A stretch of 20,899 nucleotides of DNA from JAFAGX01 sp035624085 (GTDB taxonomy: Bacteria > Acidobacteriota > Terriglobia > Terriglobales > Acidobacteriaceae). Below are positions 7,640 through 14,833 of the stretch, piece after piece (position 1 is the stretch's first letter; every line of letters begins with the position of its first letter). The position numbers and the translations under genes were made by a program. The DNA lies in NCBI GenBank assembly GCA_035624085.1, contig DASPSE010000005.1:1-20899 (forward strand), in the 5' to 3' direction. The notes below the pieces were generated by a model. The model had not been told where the DNA came from. It did not search any database and saw nothing but the letters and a program-made list of their open reading frames with translations.

Positions 7640-8434
7640 ATGAGAGAAGCTAGCAAACGCGCCTACACCTGCTGGCAAAGTGAAGAAGAACGAGAGCGTC
7701 TGCTCATGGAGCAGCTGCCGCAGGTGCGTTACATCGCGCGGCGCATTCACGAGCGGCTGCCCCGCCACGTGCCCTTTGAAGATCTGGTGCATGCGGGAGT
7801 GATCGGGCTGATCGACGCGCTGCATAAGTTCGACCGCGGCAAACATGTGCAATTCGGTTCCTATGCCAAGTTCCGTATCCGCGGCGCCATCCTGGACAGC
7901 CTGCGGGAGATGGACTGGAGCCCGCGCGATTTGCGGCGCAAAGCGCGCCAACTGGAGGAAGCTCACAACCGGCTGCGGTCGCTGCTGGGACGCAGTCCGT
8001 CGGAGCAGGAGCTGGCGGAGGAGTTGCACCTCGACCTGCATGGGTTGCAAGTGCTGCTGGGCGAAATTGACGGGCTGGAAGTGGGCAGTTTGAAGGTGCA
8101 GTCGCCGCGCGATGGCACGGAAGAGGATCTGTGCGAATATCTGCCCAACCGCCCGGAAGAGACGCCGTTGTTGCTGTGTCTGCGTTCGGAGATGAAGGGA
8201 CTGCTGGCCCGCGCCATCGAAGAGCTGCCGGAGAAGGAACGCCAAGTGCTGGCGCTCTACTATTTTGAGGAACTGACCATGAAGGAAGTGGGAGCGGTAC
8301 TGGGAGTGGGAGAATCGCGTGTCTCGCAAATTCACTCGATGGCGGTGATTCGTCTGCGGGCGCGGCTGGCCGAATTGACCACTGTCCGCCCGCCAGCGGC
8401 GGAGTGCGCGGCGGGCGCCGCCAGCGGCGGCTAA
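7640..8434 (+). CDS. fliA: FliA, flagellar sigma factor (sigma-28/WhiG type)
   Basis: FliA directs RNA polymerase to late flagellar and chemotaxis promoters. From the ATG at 7640 the product is 264 residues. Region 2 is at about residues 24-100 (FEDLVHAGVIGLIDALHKFD, FGSYAKFRIRGAILDSLRE). Region 3 is near 110-150. Region 4, the -35-binding helix-turn-helix, is at about 193-242 (LPEKERQVLALYYFEELTMKE, VGESRVSQIHSMA). The frame is open further upstream into flhA, but GGAAGGGAG just before 7640 and the usual family length decide this start. The C-terminal 15 residues are Ala/Gly-rich and encoded by a GC-rich repeat. No flgM (anti-sigma) gene is in the window. Confidence 0.95.
   Translation: MREASKRAYTCWQSEEERERLLMEQLPQVRYIARRIHERLPRHVPFEDLVHAGVIGLIDALHKFDRGKHVQFGSYAKFRIRGAILDSLREMDWSPRDLRRKARQLEEAHNRLRSLLGRSPSEQELAEELHLDLHGLQVLLGEIDGLEVGSLKVQSPRDGTEEDLCEYLPNRPEETPLLLCLRSEMKGLLARAIEELPEKERQVLALYYFEELTMKEVGAVLGVGESRVSQIHSMAVIRLRARLAELTTVRPPAAECAAGAASGG
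8391..8430 (+). repeat. Two GC-rich direct repeats with hairpin at the fliA/fliM junction
   Basis: The 12-mer CGCCAGCGGCGG occurs at 8391-8402 and again at 8419-8430, 28 bases apart. The second copy extends to CCGCC-AGC-GGCGG (8418-8430), a small self-pairing element ending 5 bases before the fliM GGGAG site at 8436-8440. It encodes the low-complexity tail of FliA. It could be slippage-generated, or could affect fliM translation. Confidence 0.6.
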
Positions 8435-8447
8435 AGGGAGCGGAAAC

Positions 8448-9419
8448 GTGGAAAAGGTTCTCAACCAGGAACAGATCGACGCCATGGTACGCGCCGCGCG
8501 GGGCGGAGACGAGGGCGGGCATACGAAAGTGGTCCAGCCCTGGGATGCGCGGCAAGCGGGCCAGATCGGACAACAGCAGCTGCAAGCCATCAGCGCGCTG
8601 CACGAGGGCTTCGCCGGCAATTTGACTCATTCCGTCGGGGCTTACTTGCGGGTGGCGTTCACCGCGACTCTGGTTTCCGCCGAACATCTCACCTACAGCG
8701 AAGTTCTGCACCGTATTCCCGAGGTGACCTATGTGGCGACCTGCAAGCTGATGCCGGTGGACGCGAGCGCCCTTCTGCAGCTCGACCTGGCGGTGGCCTT
8801 TCCCTTGATCGACGTGCTGCTCGGCGGCGAAGGCAAGGGCGGACTGCCGGAACGGCAAATCACCGGCATCGAGGAGCAGATTCTGGAGACCGTGATGCGC
8901 ATCATCTGCCGCGAACTGGAAAACGCGTGGCAGATGCTGTCTTTGAAATTCGAGTTCGAGGAGCGTCACAGCGCAGAGCAGGTGCAGCACCTGATGAACG
9001 CTGAAGAGAAGACGCTTTCGCTCAGTTTTGAACTGACCGTAGCCGAGAGCCGGGGAACCCTGAATCTGGTTTTCCCCGCCATGGTCTCCAATGCGTTGCT
9101 GAGGAAGATGGCGGCGGACTGGGCCCGCACGAAACGGCGGTCGCAGCCCGATTCGAGCGAGCGGCTGCGTGGCTACCTGCTCGACTGCCCGTTCCCGGTG
9201 GAGCTCGGTATGCGGGTGGCCCGGGTGCCGGTGCGTGAGCTGCTGCGGGTTTCGCCCGGAAGCGTGCTGACGCTCAACTGCGGCCTCCATCAACCTGCGG
9301 CATTGCGGATCGGCGAGCGCGAGATGTTCCCTGCGGTTGTGGCGCGACGTGGATCGTGGCGTGCCGCTCAGGTTCTCAGCCCATCGCGGACCGGGCCTGA
9401 AAGGAAATTAAAACCATGA
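8448..9419 (+). CDS. fliM: FliM, flagellar motor switch protein
   Basis: FliM is the middle part of the C ring and binds phosphorylated CheY to reverse rotation. The 323-residue product starts with LNQEQIDAM (residues 5-13), matching the CheY-binding N-terminal peptide. The CheC-like middle domain follows, with L124-L-G-G-E-G129 corresponding to the GGxG FliG-binding loop. A C-terminal SpoA domain lies at about residues 243-310. Length matches the family (about 330). The start is GTG at 8448, with GGGAG at 8436-8440 spaced 7 bases. It overlaps the following fliN-like gene by 4 bases (ATGA). Confidence 0.95.
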   Translation: MEKVLNQEQIDAMVRAARGGDEGGHTKVVQPWDARQAGQIGQQQLQAISALHEGFAGNLTHSVGAYLRVAFTATLVSAEHLTYSEVLHRIPEVTYVATCKLMPVDASALLQLDLAVAFPLIDVLLGGEGKGGLPERQITGIEEQILETVMRIICRELENAWQMLSLKFEFEERHSAEQVQHLMNAEEKTLSLSFELTVAESRGTLNLVFPAMVSNALLRKMAADWARTKRRSQPDSSERLRGYLLDCPFPVELGMRVARVPVRELLRVSPGSVLTLNCGLHQPAALRIGEREMFPAVVARRGSWRAAQVLSPSRTGPERKLKP

Positions 9420-10279
9420 CCGACGAGCCTTCTTCCTCAGCAGGGTCGGGTTCGGTGCCGCCAGAGGCCGAGCCGCGCGAGTTTATTCGGATATGGGCCG
9501 AGAGCATGGCTCAAGTGCTGGGCCAGATTTCCGGCTCGCCCTTTCGGGTAGAACCCCTTGCCGACGCGCCGCCTGATGCCCCGGCTCCTGGTGAAAGCGA
9601 TCTGCAGGTGATTGCGGTGGCTGCCGGGGCGTTGCGCGGCGAAATGAGCCTGCGCCTTCCGCGGATCTCCGCCCTGGCCCTGGCGCAGATTTTCCTGGGC
9701 GAGGCGCAGGCGGCAGCTGCTGAGTTCAAGCCCGAGCATCAGGAAGCAGTGGAAGAGCTGCTGCGCCAAGTCGCCGGTTACGTGGCTACGGCATTGAAGC
9801 CACGCTGCGGCGAGGTGCAATTGCGCCTGGAATCGGGCCCGCCACCCTCTTGGTCATCCGGGGCGAGTGGCTGGCTGGCCGCGGCCGATGTTCATGTTGC
9901 CATGGAGTGGCAACTGAGTGCGGCGTTGCATGCTGCCCTGCTCAGCGCCGCCTCTGCCCCCGAGAGACAATCGAGCGAGCCGCAGGTGGAAATGCCGGCT
10001 GCTGGCACGGGCCAGAATAGCGGCATCGTCGAAGGCAACCTCGATCTTCTCATGGATGTGGAGCTTGAGGTCATGCTGCGATTCGGAGAGCGCAGCATGC
10101 TGCTCAAGGAGATCCTCGAATTGGGGGCGGGAGCGGTGGTGGAGCTCGACCGGCAAATCGAAGAGCCGGCTGAACTGCTGCTCGACGGCAGAGTCATCGC
10201 TCGCGGAGAGGTGGTAGTAGTGGACGGCAATTACGGGTTGCGCGTGCTGGAAGTCCTGCCCCGCCAGTTGGCAGGTTGA
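9416..10279 (+). CDS. fliN: FliN/FliY-like motor switch protein with degenerate CheC-like N-terminal region
   Basis: The C-terminal part (about residues 208-283) is a SpoA/FliN domain: LLMDVELEVMLRFGERSMLL, then LLDGRVIARGEVVVVDGNYGLRVLEV. The roughly 200-residue N-terminal extension resembles FliY/CheC architecture: a hydrophobic repeat and a helix, VEELLRQVAGYVATAL (112-127). At the position where CheC-type phosphatases carry a Glu-x2-Asn active site, I see E114 but Arg/Gln instead of Asn, so phosphatase activity is doubtful. The gene overlaps fliM by 4 bases, and the product is almost certainly its C-ring partner. Length (287) is more like FliY (about 380) than minimal FliN (about 100). 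Confidence 0.85.
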   Translation: MTDEPSSSAGSGSVPPEAEPREFIRIWAESMAQVLGQISGSPFRVEPLADAPPDAPAPGESDLQVIAVAAGALRGEMSLRLPRISALALAQIFLGEAQAAAAEFKPEHQEAVEELLRQVAGYVATALKPRCGEVQLRLESGPPPSWSSGASGWLAAADVHVAMEWQLSAALHAALLSAASAPERQSSEPQVEMPAAGTGQNSGIVEGNLDLLMDVELEVMLRFGERSMLLKEILELGAGAVVELDRQIEEPAELLLDGRVIARGEVVVVDGNYGLRVLEVLPRQLAG

Positions 10280-10297
10280 AAGGCGGACAAAAACATT

Positions 10298-11212
10298 GTG
10301 AAGGCAATGGGAGGCTTGGCGTGGATCAGCAAGGCGCGAGCGCACTACGCGCAGATCCTGCCGCGCTGTGGAGAGCTGGATTGTAGTTTTGCCCGCAGGC
10401 TTTGGCGGCGCGTTCGCTGGTGGAACGGGGCGGTCCGCCTGCACGGCGCGCGCTATTGCGGGCCGCAATGCCTGGAAAATGCGGCCCGGCAGCGTCTTGC
10501 CCACATGTGCGATACCGATGCCCCGGTCCGGCCGGTACAGCACCGTATTCCCCTCGGCCTGCTGATGCTCTCGCGCGGCCAGTTATCAGACTGGCAGCTC
10601 CGCTCGGCGCTGGAAGCCCAGCACACGAGTGGCTGCCATCGTCTGGGGGAGTGGCTGGAAAAGCTGGGCTTTGCCACCGAGCAGCAAATCACGGCGGCGC
10701 TCGGATTGCAGTGGGCCTGCCCGGTTCTTAGCGCGCGGGTAACTCCCGACAGCCGCTGCGTGCGCATGGTTCCCTTCCGCATTTTGCAAAGTTACCGGAT
10801 GCTGCCCATCCAGTTTGTCGAAGCCACGCGCACGTTCTACCTGGCGTTTTCTGAAGGTATCGACTACGCCGTGCTCAACGCGATGGAACAGATGCTCGAT
10901 TGCCGGACTGAGGCCTGCTTGGTGAGCCGCAGCGCCATGGAGGAAACCCTGGAGAAGATCGGACGCGACCGCGCAGGTGGCGATCTATTGTTTGAAGGCT
11001 GGCGGCACGCTTCCGAAATGGCACGCATCACCTGCAGTTACGTTTTGAAGCTGGGTGCCAAAGAGGTGCGGGCAGTCGCCTGCGGACGTTACATCTGGGT
11101 CCGTCTAACCACAGGGCGTGATGGGGCCCACCTGATCTTCCGCCGCCCGGGCAGTCTGGCGGAACAGCCCGCCAGCTTCGAGGAAGCCTTTGCCCGCCCG
11201 ATTACCGGCTAA
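10298..11212 (+). CDS. Orphan MshEN (PilB/GspE N-terminal) domain protein with N-terminal four-cysteine motif
   Basis: The 304-residue product is not a known flagellar part. Residues 24-58 hold C24-x4-C29 and C54-x3-C58 in a basic, Trp-rich stretch, suggesting a zinc knuckle. Residues 85-138 are two tandem 24-residue MshEN motifs: a first copy where the usual RLG is PLG (85-87), then a near-canonical copy beginning RLGEWLEKLGFATEQQ (115). Residues 140-225 follow the rest of the PilB/GspE N-terminal fold. Residues 239-285 look like a degenerate start of the ATPase (KLGAKEVRA where PilB has GASDIHIEP). Walker A and B are absent. MshEN domains bind cyclic-di-GMP. It lies between fliN and cheY, suggesting a motor or chemotaxis regulator. 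The GTG start at 10298 (AAAGGCGG 12 bases upstream) is uncertain; ATG 10307 is an alternative. Confidence 0.75.
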   Translation: MKAMGGLAWISKARAHYAQILPRCGELDCSFARRLWRRVRWWNGAVRLHGARYCGPQCLENAARQRLAHMCDTDAPVRPVQHRIPLGLLMLSRGQLSDWQLRSALEAQHTSGCHRLGEWLEKLGFATEQQITAALGLQWACPVLSARVTPDSRCVRMVPFRILQSYRMLPIQFVEATRTFYLAFSEGIDYAVLNAMEQMLDCRTEACLVSRSAMEETLEKIGRDRAGGDLLFEGWRHASEMARITCSYVLKLGAKEVRAVACGRYIWVRLTTGRDGAHLIFRRPGSLAEQPASFEEAFARPITG

Positions 11213-11344
11213 AGTTGTTTCTCCAATTGTCGATAAATGAGAAGACAGGGACCGAAGGCCTGGCGGAAAAGATTGTGCCCCCATCGCCACAAACTCGGGC
11301 TGTCCATGCGGACTCTATGCGCCAGTTGTAGACGGGTGGACCCG

Positions 11345-11731
11345 ATGAAGAAAATACGCGCTCTGATTGTGGATGATTCCTCGGTGATGCGCAAAATCGT
11401 GGAACGCTCTATCCGCCAGGCCGGAATCGATCTTGCGGAAGTGCGCGAGGCTGCCAATGGCGCTGAGGGCCTGGGAGCGTTGAAGGATCAAAGGGTGGAT
11501 CTCATTCTCTGCGACATCAATATGCCAGTGATGGATGGGCTCGAGTTCCTGCGGCAGCTTCAAACCGTGGAGAATGCCAAGGGTGTGCCGGTAGTCATGA
11601 TCACGACCGAAGGCAGCGAGTCCCATGTAGTGCAGGCGCTCTCGGTTGGCGCCCGCGGCTACATCCGCAAACCATTTACCCCCGAACAGGTAAAGGAACA
11701 CGTTGTGCCTTTGCTGGAAAACGCAAAATGA
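11345..11731 (+). CDS. cheY: CheY, chemotaxis response regulator
   Basis: A 128-residue single-domain receiver that, when phosphorylated, binds FliM and changes motor rotation. All key receiver residues are visible and match E. coli CheY numbering closely: D10 and D11 (acid pocket), D57 (phosphoacceptor in CDINMP), T87 (MITTEG), Y106 and K109. The frame is open upstream to 11237, but the receiver fold starts at MKKIRALIVDD, so ATG 11345 is chosen; a purine-rich GGGTGG lies just before it. The gene overlaps the CheX-like gene by 4 bases (ATGA). No CheA, CheW or receptor gene is in the window, so its kinase is encoded elsewhere. Confidence 0.93.
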   Translation: MKKIRALIVDDSSVMRKIVERSIRQAGIDLAEVREAANGAEGLGALKDQRVDLILCDINMPVMDGLEFLRQLQTVENAKGVPVVMITTEGSESHVVQALSVGARGYIRKPFTPEQVKEHVVPLLENAK

Positions 11732-12213
11732 ACACTGCAAACGAGATCGCCACGTCTGACAGGATCCCGGAAGGCTGGATTCCGTTCCTAGAACTCGCCG
11801 CCCGTGAGGTTTTTGAAATCATGCTGGGCTGCATGCTGGAAACGCAGAGCGCAGCCGGTCCGGTGCCTGCCGACTTCACGGCCATGGTGGGCCTGGCCGG
11901 ACAGCTCTGCGGCCTGCTCACCTTGCGCTGCGGTGCGCATTCGGCCGCGCTGATGGCCTCCAAGATGCTTGGCGTGGATGTTAAGGAAAGCGATCAGCAG
12001 ATGTGGGATGCGATCGGCGAGATTGCCAACATGATTGCCGGCAATTTCAAGAACAAGCTAACCGGGATGGGAGATCGCTGTATGCTATCCGTGCCCACAG
12101 TCATCACCGGCTCGGACTATAGTTTTCGTTCCATGGCTGACACCGGGCCGCTCGAAGTCGTATTTCTTTTCGAAGGTGCGCCGATCAGCGTCGCGGTTGA
12201 AGTTCATAGCTAG
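11728..12213 (+). CDS. cheX: CheX-like CheY-P phosphatase
   Basis: The 161-residue product has a single CheC/CheX/FliY-family active-site motif: D94-x3-E98-x2-N101 within MWDAIGEIANMIAGNFKNKL. In CheX and CheC the Glu and Asn of this helix promote hydrolysis of the CheY phosphate. CheC normally carries two such helices; only one clear copy is visible, as in CheX. The start overlaps cheY by 4 bases, so enzyme and substrate are probably made in a fixed ratio. It likely acts in the cytoplasm to end the switching signal. A small CheC with one degenerate site is the alternative. Confidence 0.87.
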   Translation: MNTANEIATSDRIPEGWIPFLELAAREVFEIMLGCMLETQSAAGPVPADFTAMVGLAGQLCGLLTLRCGAHSAALMASKMLGVDVKESDQQMWDAIGEIANMIAGNFKNKLTGMGDRCMLSVPTVITGSDYSFRSMADTGPLEVVFLFEGAPISVAVEVHS

Positions 12214-12378
12214 GTCTGGATGAAGCGCCTGCTGCGCGCGAGGAACATTCTGCCCAGTTGATTTCTTCTGCCCGGCAACAGTTTCCTCTCTCGTCTTGGA
12301 TTAAGTTCTCCTCATCAGCCCCGCTTTGAAGGCCCTACGGCAATATGAAGTTGCACGTGAGACCGAGCCAGCTGCGAA

Positions 12379-12393
12379 TGGCTGGCCGCGTGC
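12379..12393 (+). promoter_or_regulatory. Weak sigma-54-like -24/-12 match upstream of flgF
   Basis: TGG at 12379-12381 and TGC at 12391-12393 give the GG-N10-GC spacing of sigma-54 promoters. The central bases do not match the consensus. The predicted transcript start would be at about 12405, only 12 bases before the TTG start and at the edge of its ribosome binding site. The 203-base gap after cheX makes some internal promoter plausible, but this candidate is weak. Confidence 0.2.
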
Positions 12394-12416
12394 TTCGGTT
12401 CTAGCGGAGAAAAAAA

Positions 12417-13151
12417 TTGAATAGCGGATACTACGCAGCATGTGCGGGCTTGCAGGCGCAAAGTCAGGCATTGGAATTGGTTGCTAATAATCTCGCCAAC
12501 GTCAGCACAACCGGATATCGTGCGCAACAAGCTTTGTTTCGCTCCTTGCTGGCAGACTCGGCGGCCAGGTCGGCTGACCCGCTGAATCGTGCCGTGAATA
12601 ATTTCAGCTTGCTGGGCGGCAGCCAAACAGATTTGAGCGCCGGCAATTTGGAACGGACCGGGAATTCGCTGGATCTGGCAATCGAGGGAACCGGCTTCTT
12701 CGCGATTCAAACCCAAGCTGGAACGCTGTATACGCGCAACGGAAATTTTCAGGTTTCGCCCAGCGGCCGGTTGACCACGGCGGCGGGCGATTTAGTGCTG
12801 GGCGAGCAAGGGCCAATCACCATTCCTGCCGGGGCTATCGCGATCAGCCCGGACGGAACCCTGTCAATCGATGGCGCGGTGGCAGACAAGTTGCGCCTGG
12901 TCGAGTTCACGCCCGGCAGCGCTCCCCTTGCAGTAGGCAAGGCGTATTACTCAGCGCCGCAAGCGGATGTGCGCCTGGCGGCAGATTCGTATGTTCGCCA
13001 AGGCATGCTGGAATCCTCGAATGTCAATTCAGTAACCGCAGTCGTGGAGTTGATCACCATTCAACGGAAAGCAGAAATGCTGGAGCGCGCCATGTCGGCG
13101 TTTCAATCGAATCTTGACCACATAGCGGCAAACGATCTGCCGCATGTGTAG
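12417..13151 (+). CDS. flgF: FlgF, proximal rod protein
   Basis: FlgF forms part of the proximal rod that crosses the periplasm. The 244-residue product has the N-terminal rod motif ALELVANNLANVSTTGYRA (about residues 18-36), the IEGTGFFAIQ...YTRNGNFQV block (about 89-112) and the C-terminal LESSNVNSVTAVVELITIQRKAEMLERA motif. FlgF rather than FlgG is chosen because the C-terminus reads QRKAEML instead of QRAYEAN and because a clear FlgG follows. Length agrees with E. coli FlgF (251). The start is TTG at 12417, supported by GGAGA at 12406-12410 and by alignment of the rod N-terminus. A 203-base gap precedes it. Confidence 0.93.
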   Translation: MNSGYYAACAGLQAQSQALELVANNLANVSTTGYRAQQALFRSLLADSAARSADPLNRAVNNFSLLGGSQTDLSAGNLERTGNSLDLAIEGTGFFAIQTQAGTLYTRNGNFQVSPSGRLTTAAGDLVLGEQGPITIPAGAIAISPDGTLSIDGAVADKLRLVEFTPGSAPLAVGKAYYSAPQADVRLAADSYVRQGMLESSNVNSVTAVVELITIQRKAEMLERAMSAFQSNLDHIAANDLPHV

Positions 13152-13160
13152 GAGACCATC

Positions 13161-13952
13161 ATGTTGCGAGCGTTATACACGGCTGCGAGCGGAATGAGCG
13201 CGCAGGAAACCAATCTGGACAATGTCGCCAACAATCTGGCCAACTCCAGCACGGCCGGATTTCGCAAGCGCCGTATTCAGTTTGAAGACTTGCTCTATCA
13301 AAATGTGGTGATGCCAGGCTCGGCGGCCACTCAGCAGACCACTTACGCTGCCGGTCTGCAGGTCGGTCTGGGCACCCGCACGGCGAACTCGGAAATTGTG
13401 CAAACCCAGGGAGATTTCAGCCAGACCGGCAACCCGCTGGACCTCACGATCCAGGGCAACGGATTTTTCCAGGTGACCTTGCCCGACGGCGAAACCGCAT
13501 ACACGCGGAGCGGCGCCTTCCAGCTCGATGCCAACGGAAACATCGTCACCTCGGACGGCAATCCGCTCTCACCTAACATTACGATACCGACCGGCGCCAC
13601 TTCGGTGACGATCGGCCAGGATGGCACGGTCAGCGTCACTACAGCGGGACAGACGCAAGCCCAGCAAGTGGGCACCATCCAGCTGGCTCTCTTCCCCAAT
13701 CCCGGCGGTTTAAACAGTATTGGCAATAATCTCTTTCTCCAAACTACGGCTTCAGGTGATCCGGTACAAGGCACGCCCGGAGGCAGCGAAGGCCTGGGAA
13801 GTATCCAGCAGGGGTATCTAGAACAGTCCAACGTGGATGTGGTGGAGGAATTCGTTGAGATGATCGTGGCGCAGCGTGCCTATGAGGCGAACACACGCAT
13901 TGTCCAAGCTGCCGACGAGATGCTGCAAGGCCTGAATAACATCAGCCACTAA
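13161..13952 (+). CDS. flgG: FlgG, distal rod protein
   Basis: FlgG makes the distal rod, the drive shaft running through the P and L rings. The 263-residue product matches the family throughout: MLRALYTAASGMSAQ at the start, LDNVANNLANSSTAGFRKRR, a TGNPLDLTIQGNGFFQV block, YTRSGAFQLDANG, and the C-terminal LEQSNVDVVEEFVEMIVAQRAYEANTR with a terminal ADEMLQGLNN. Length is within 3 residues of E. coli FlgG (260). AGGAGA just after the flgF stop gives a good ribosome binding site. Confidence 0.97.
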   Translation: MLRALYTAASGMSAQETNLDNVANNLANSSTAGFRKRRIQFEDLLYQNVVMPGSAATQQTTYAAGLQVGLGTRTANSEIVQTQGDFSQTGNPLDLTIQGNGFFQVTLPDGETAYTRSGAFQLDANGNIVTSDGNPLSPNITIPTGATSVTIGQDGTVSVTTAGQTQAQQVGTIQLALFPNPGGLNSIGNNLFLQTTASGDPVQGTPGGSEGLGSIQQGYLEQSNVDVVEEFVEMIVAQRAYEANTRIVQAADEMLQGLNNISH

Positions 13953-13962
13953 GGATGCAGGC

Positions 13963-14817
13963 GTGAAGCGGTTTCTGATTAACGTGTGCCTGACGGTTGT
14001 GATACTCACTGCATTCGGGTGCTGCGTGGACAAGGAACCCGGAAATGCAGTTCAGCTGAGCGGGATCGTTGAAGTGAACCACGAAATGGTTGTGTTGTCT
14101 GACCTTCTGCCGACTGATGCTCCAATGCCGATCCGGGAGGCGGGAGCCACGCTTGAGCTGTGCCGCGCTCCGCAACCAGGAAGTGTCCGTACCTTGCGGG
14201 CGGATCAGATCCGGGCGTCAATTAGCAGTCATGCCGATTTGGTTCAGCAGCTTATCGTGCCAGACCGTGTCACCATTAGTTACTCTGGCTGGCCGATCAA
14301 AGAAGCGAACGTGCGGGGTGCGGTTTCCGAATTCCTGGGCAATCACGGATCGGATGGGGCTCTGCCGGACACTGCCAGGCTGCATTTGCCGGAATTCCTG
14401 GCGGCAAACCGAAAAGACTTCCATCTGCAGGTTACGCACATGCAATGGGACTTCGAGCGGCAAGCGATTGAGATCCGTCTACGCTGCTCGAACCGTAGGT
14501 CCTGCGGGAGTTTCCTGGCGAGCGTAATCCTGCCTGAGCCATTGGTGGAACTGTGGCGAATCCGTCTGCTCCGGGCAATCCCTCCGGATTCGACCCGCCA
14601 CCCTGAAACCGCGCTTGACTCTGCGCATCCACCGCTAGTGGCACGGGGCAAACCTGCAACTCTGATTCTGGAGGATGCAACAACGCGAATTTCAATGCCA
14701 GTAATCTGTCTCGAACCGGGCGCGCTCAACCAGCGTGTCCACGTGTTCGACAGGAGCAGCCGGCAAGTCTTTCTGGCCGAGGTCGTGGGAGATCAGCTGC
14801 TGCACGCCAGTTTGTGA
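13963..14817 (+). CDS. flgA: FlgA, periplasmic P-ring assembly chaperone
   Basis: FlgA assists polymerisation of FlgI into the P ring. The 284-residue protein begins with a signal sequence (about residues 1-20, KRFLINVCLTVVILTAF). A SAF-like stretch follows (VVLSDLLP, then LCRAPQPGSVRTLRADQI). The C-terminal beta domain is recognisable: RGKPATLILED...ISMPV...RVHVFDRSSRQVFLAEVVGD. It is longer than E. coli FlgA (219), with a Cys/Arg-containing insert near residues 165-215. The start is GTG at 13963, with AAGGATG at 13951-13957. The signal ends AFGCC, a poor lipobox match, so lipidation is unclear. It sits between flgG and flgH, a common order. Confidence 0.88.
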   Translation: MKRFLINVCLTVVILTAFGCCVDKEPGNAVQLSGIVEVNHEMVVLSDLLPTDAPMPIREAGATLELCRAPQPGSVRTLRADQIRASISSHADLVQQLIVPDRVTISYSGWPIKEANVRGAVSEFLGNHGSDGALPDTARLHLPEFLAANRKDFHLQVTHMQWDFERQAIEIRLRCSNRRSCGSFLASVILPEPLVELWRIRLLRAIPPDSTRHPETALDSAHPPLVARGKPATLILEDATTRISMPVICLEPGALNQRVHVFDRSSRQVFLAEVVGDQLLHASL

Positions 14818-14833
14818 GAGGTAAGGAAAGAAC

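Noticed and set aside
7355..8620. Long minus-strand open frame of 421 codons opposite flhA/fliA/fliM
   Set aside because: It lies antisense to three clear genes, has a His/Gln/Arg-rich composition typical of shadow frames in GC-rich DNA, and shows no domain.
7704..9293. Minus-strand open frame of 529 codons opposite fliA and fliM
   Set aside because: Antisense shadow of well-supported genes, with low-complexity Pro/Ala/Arg composition and no motif.
12303..12326. TTAAGTTC followed by GCCCCGCT upstream of flgF, resembling a sigma-28 promoter
   Set aside because: The spacer is about 9 bases instead of 11 and the -10 half matches poorly.
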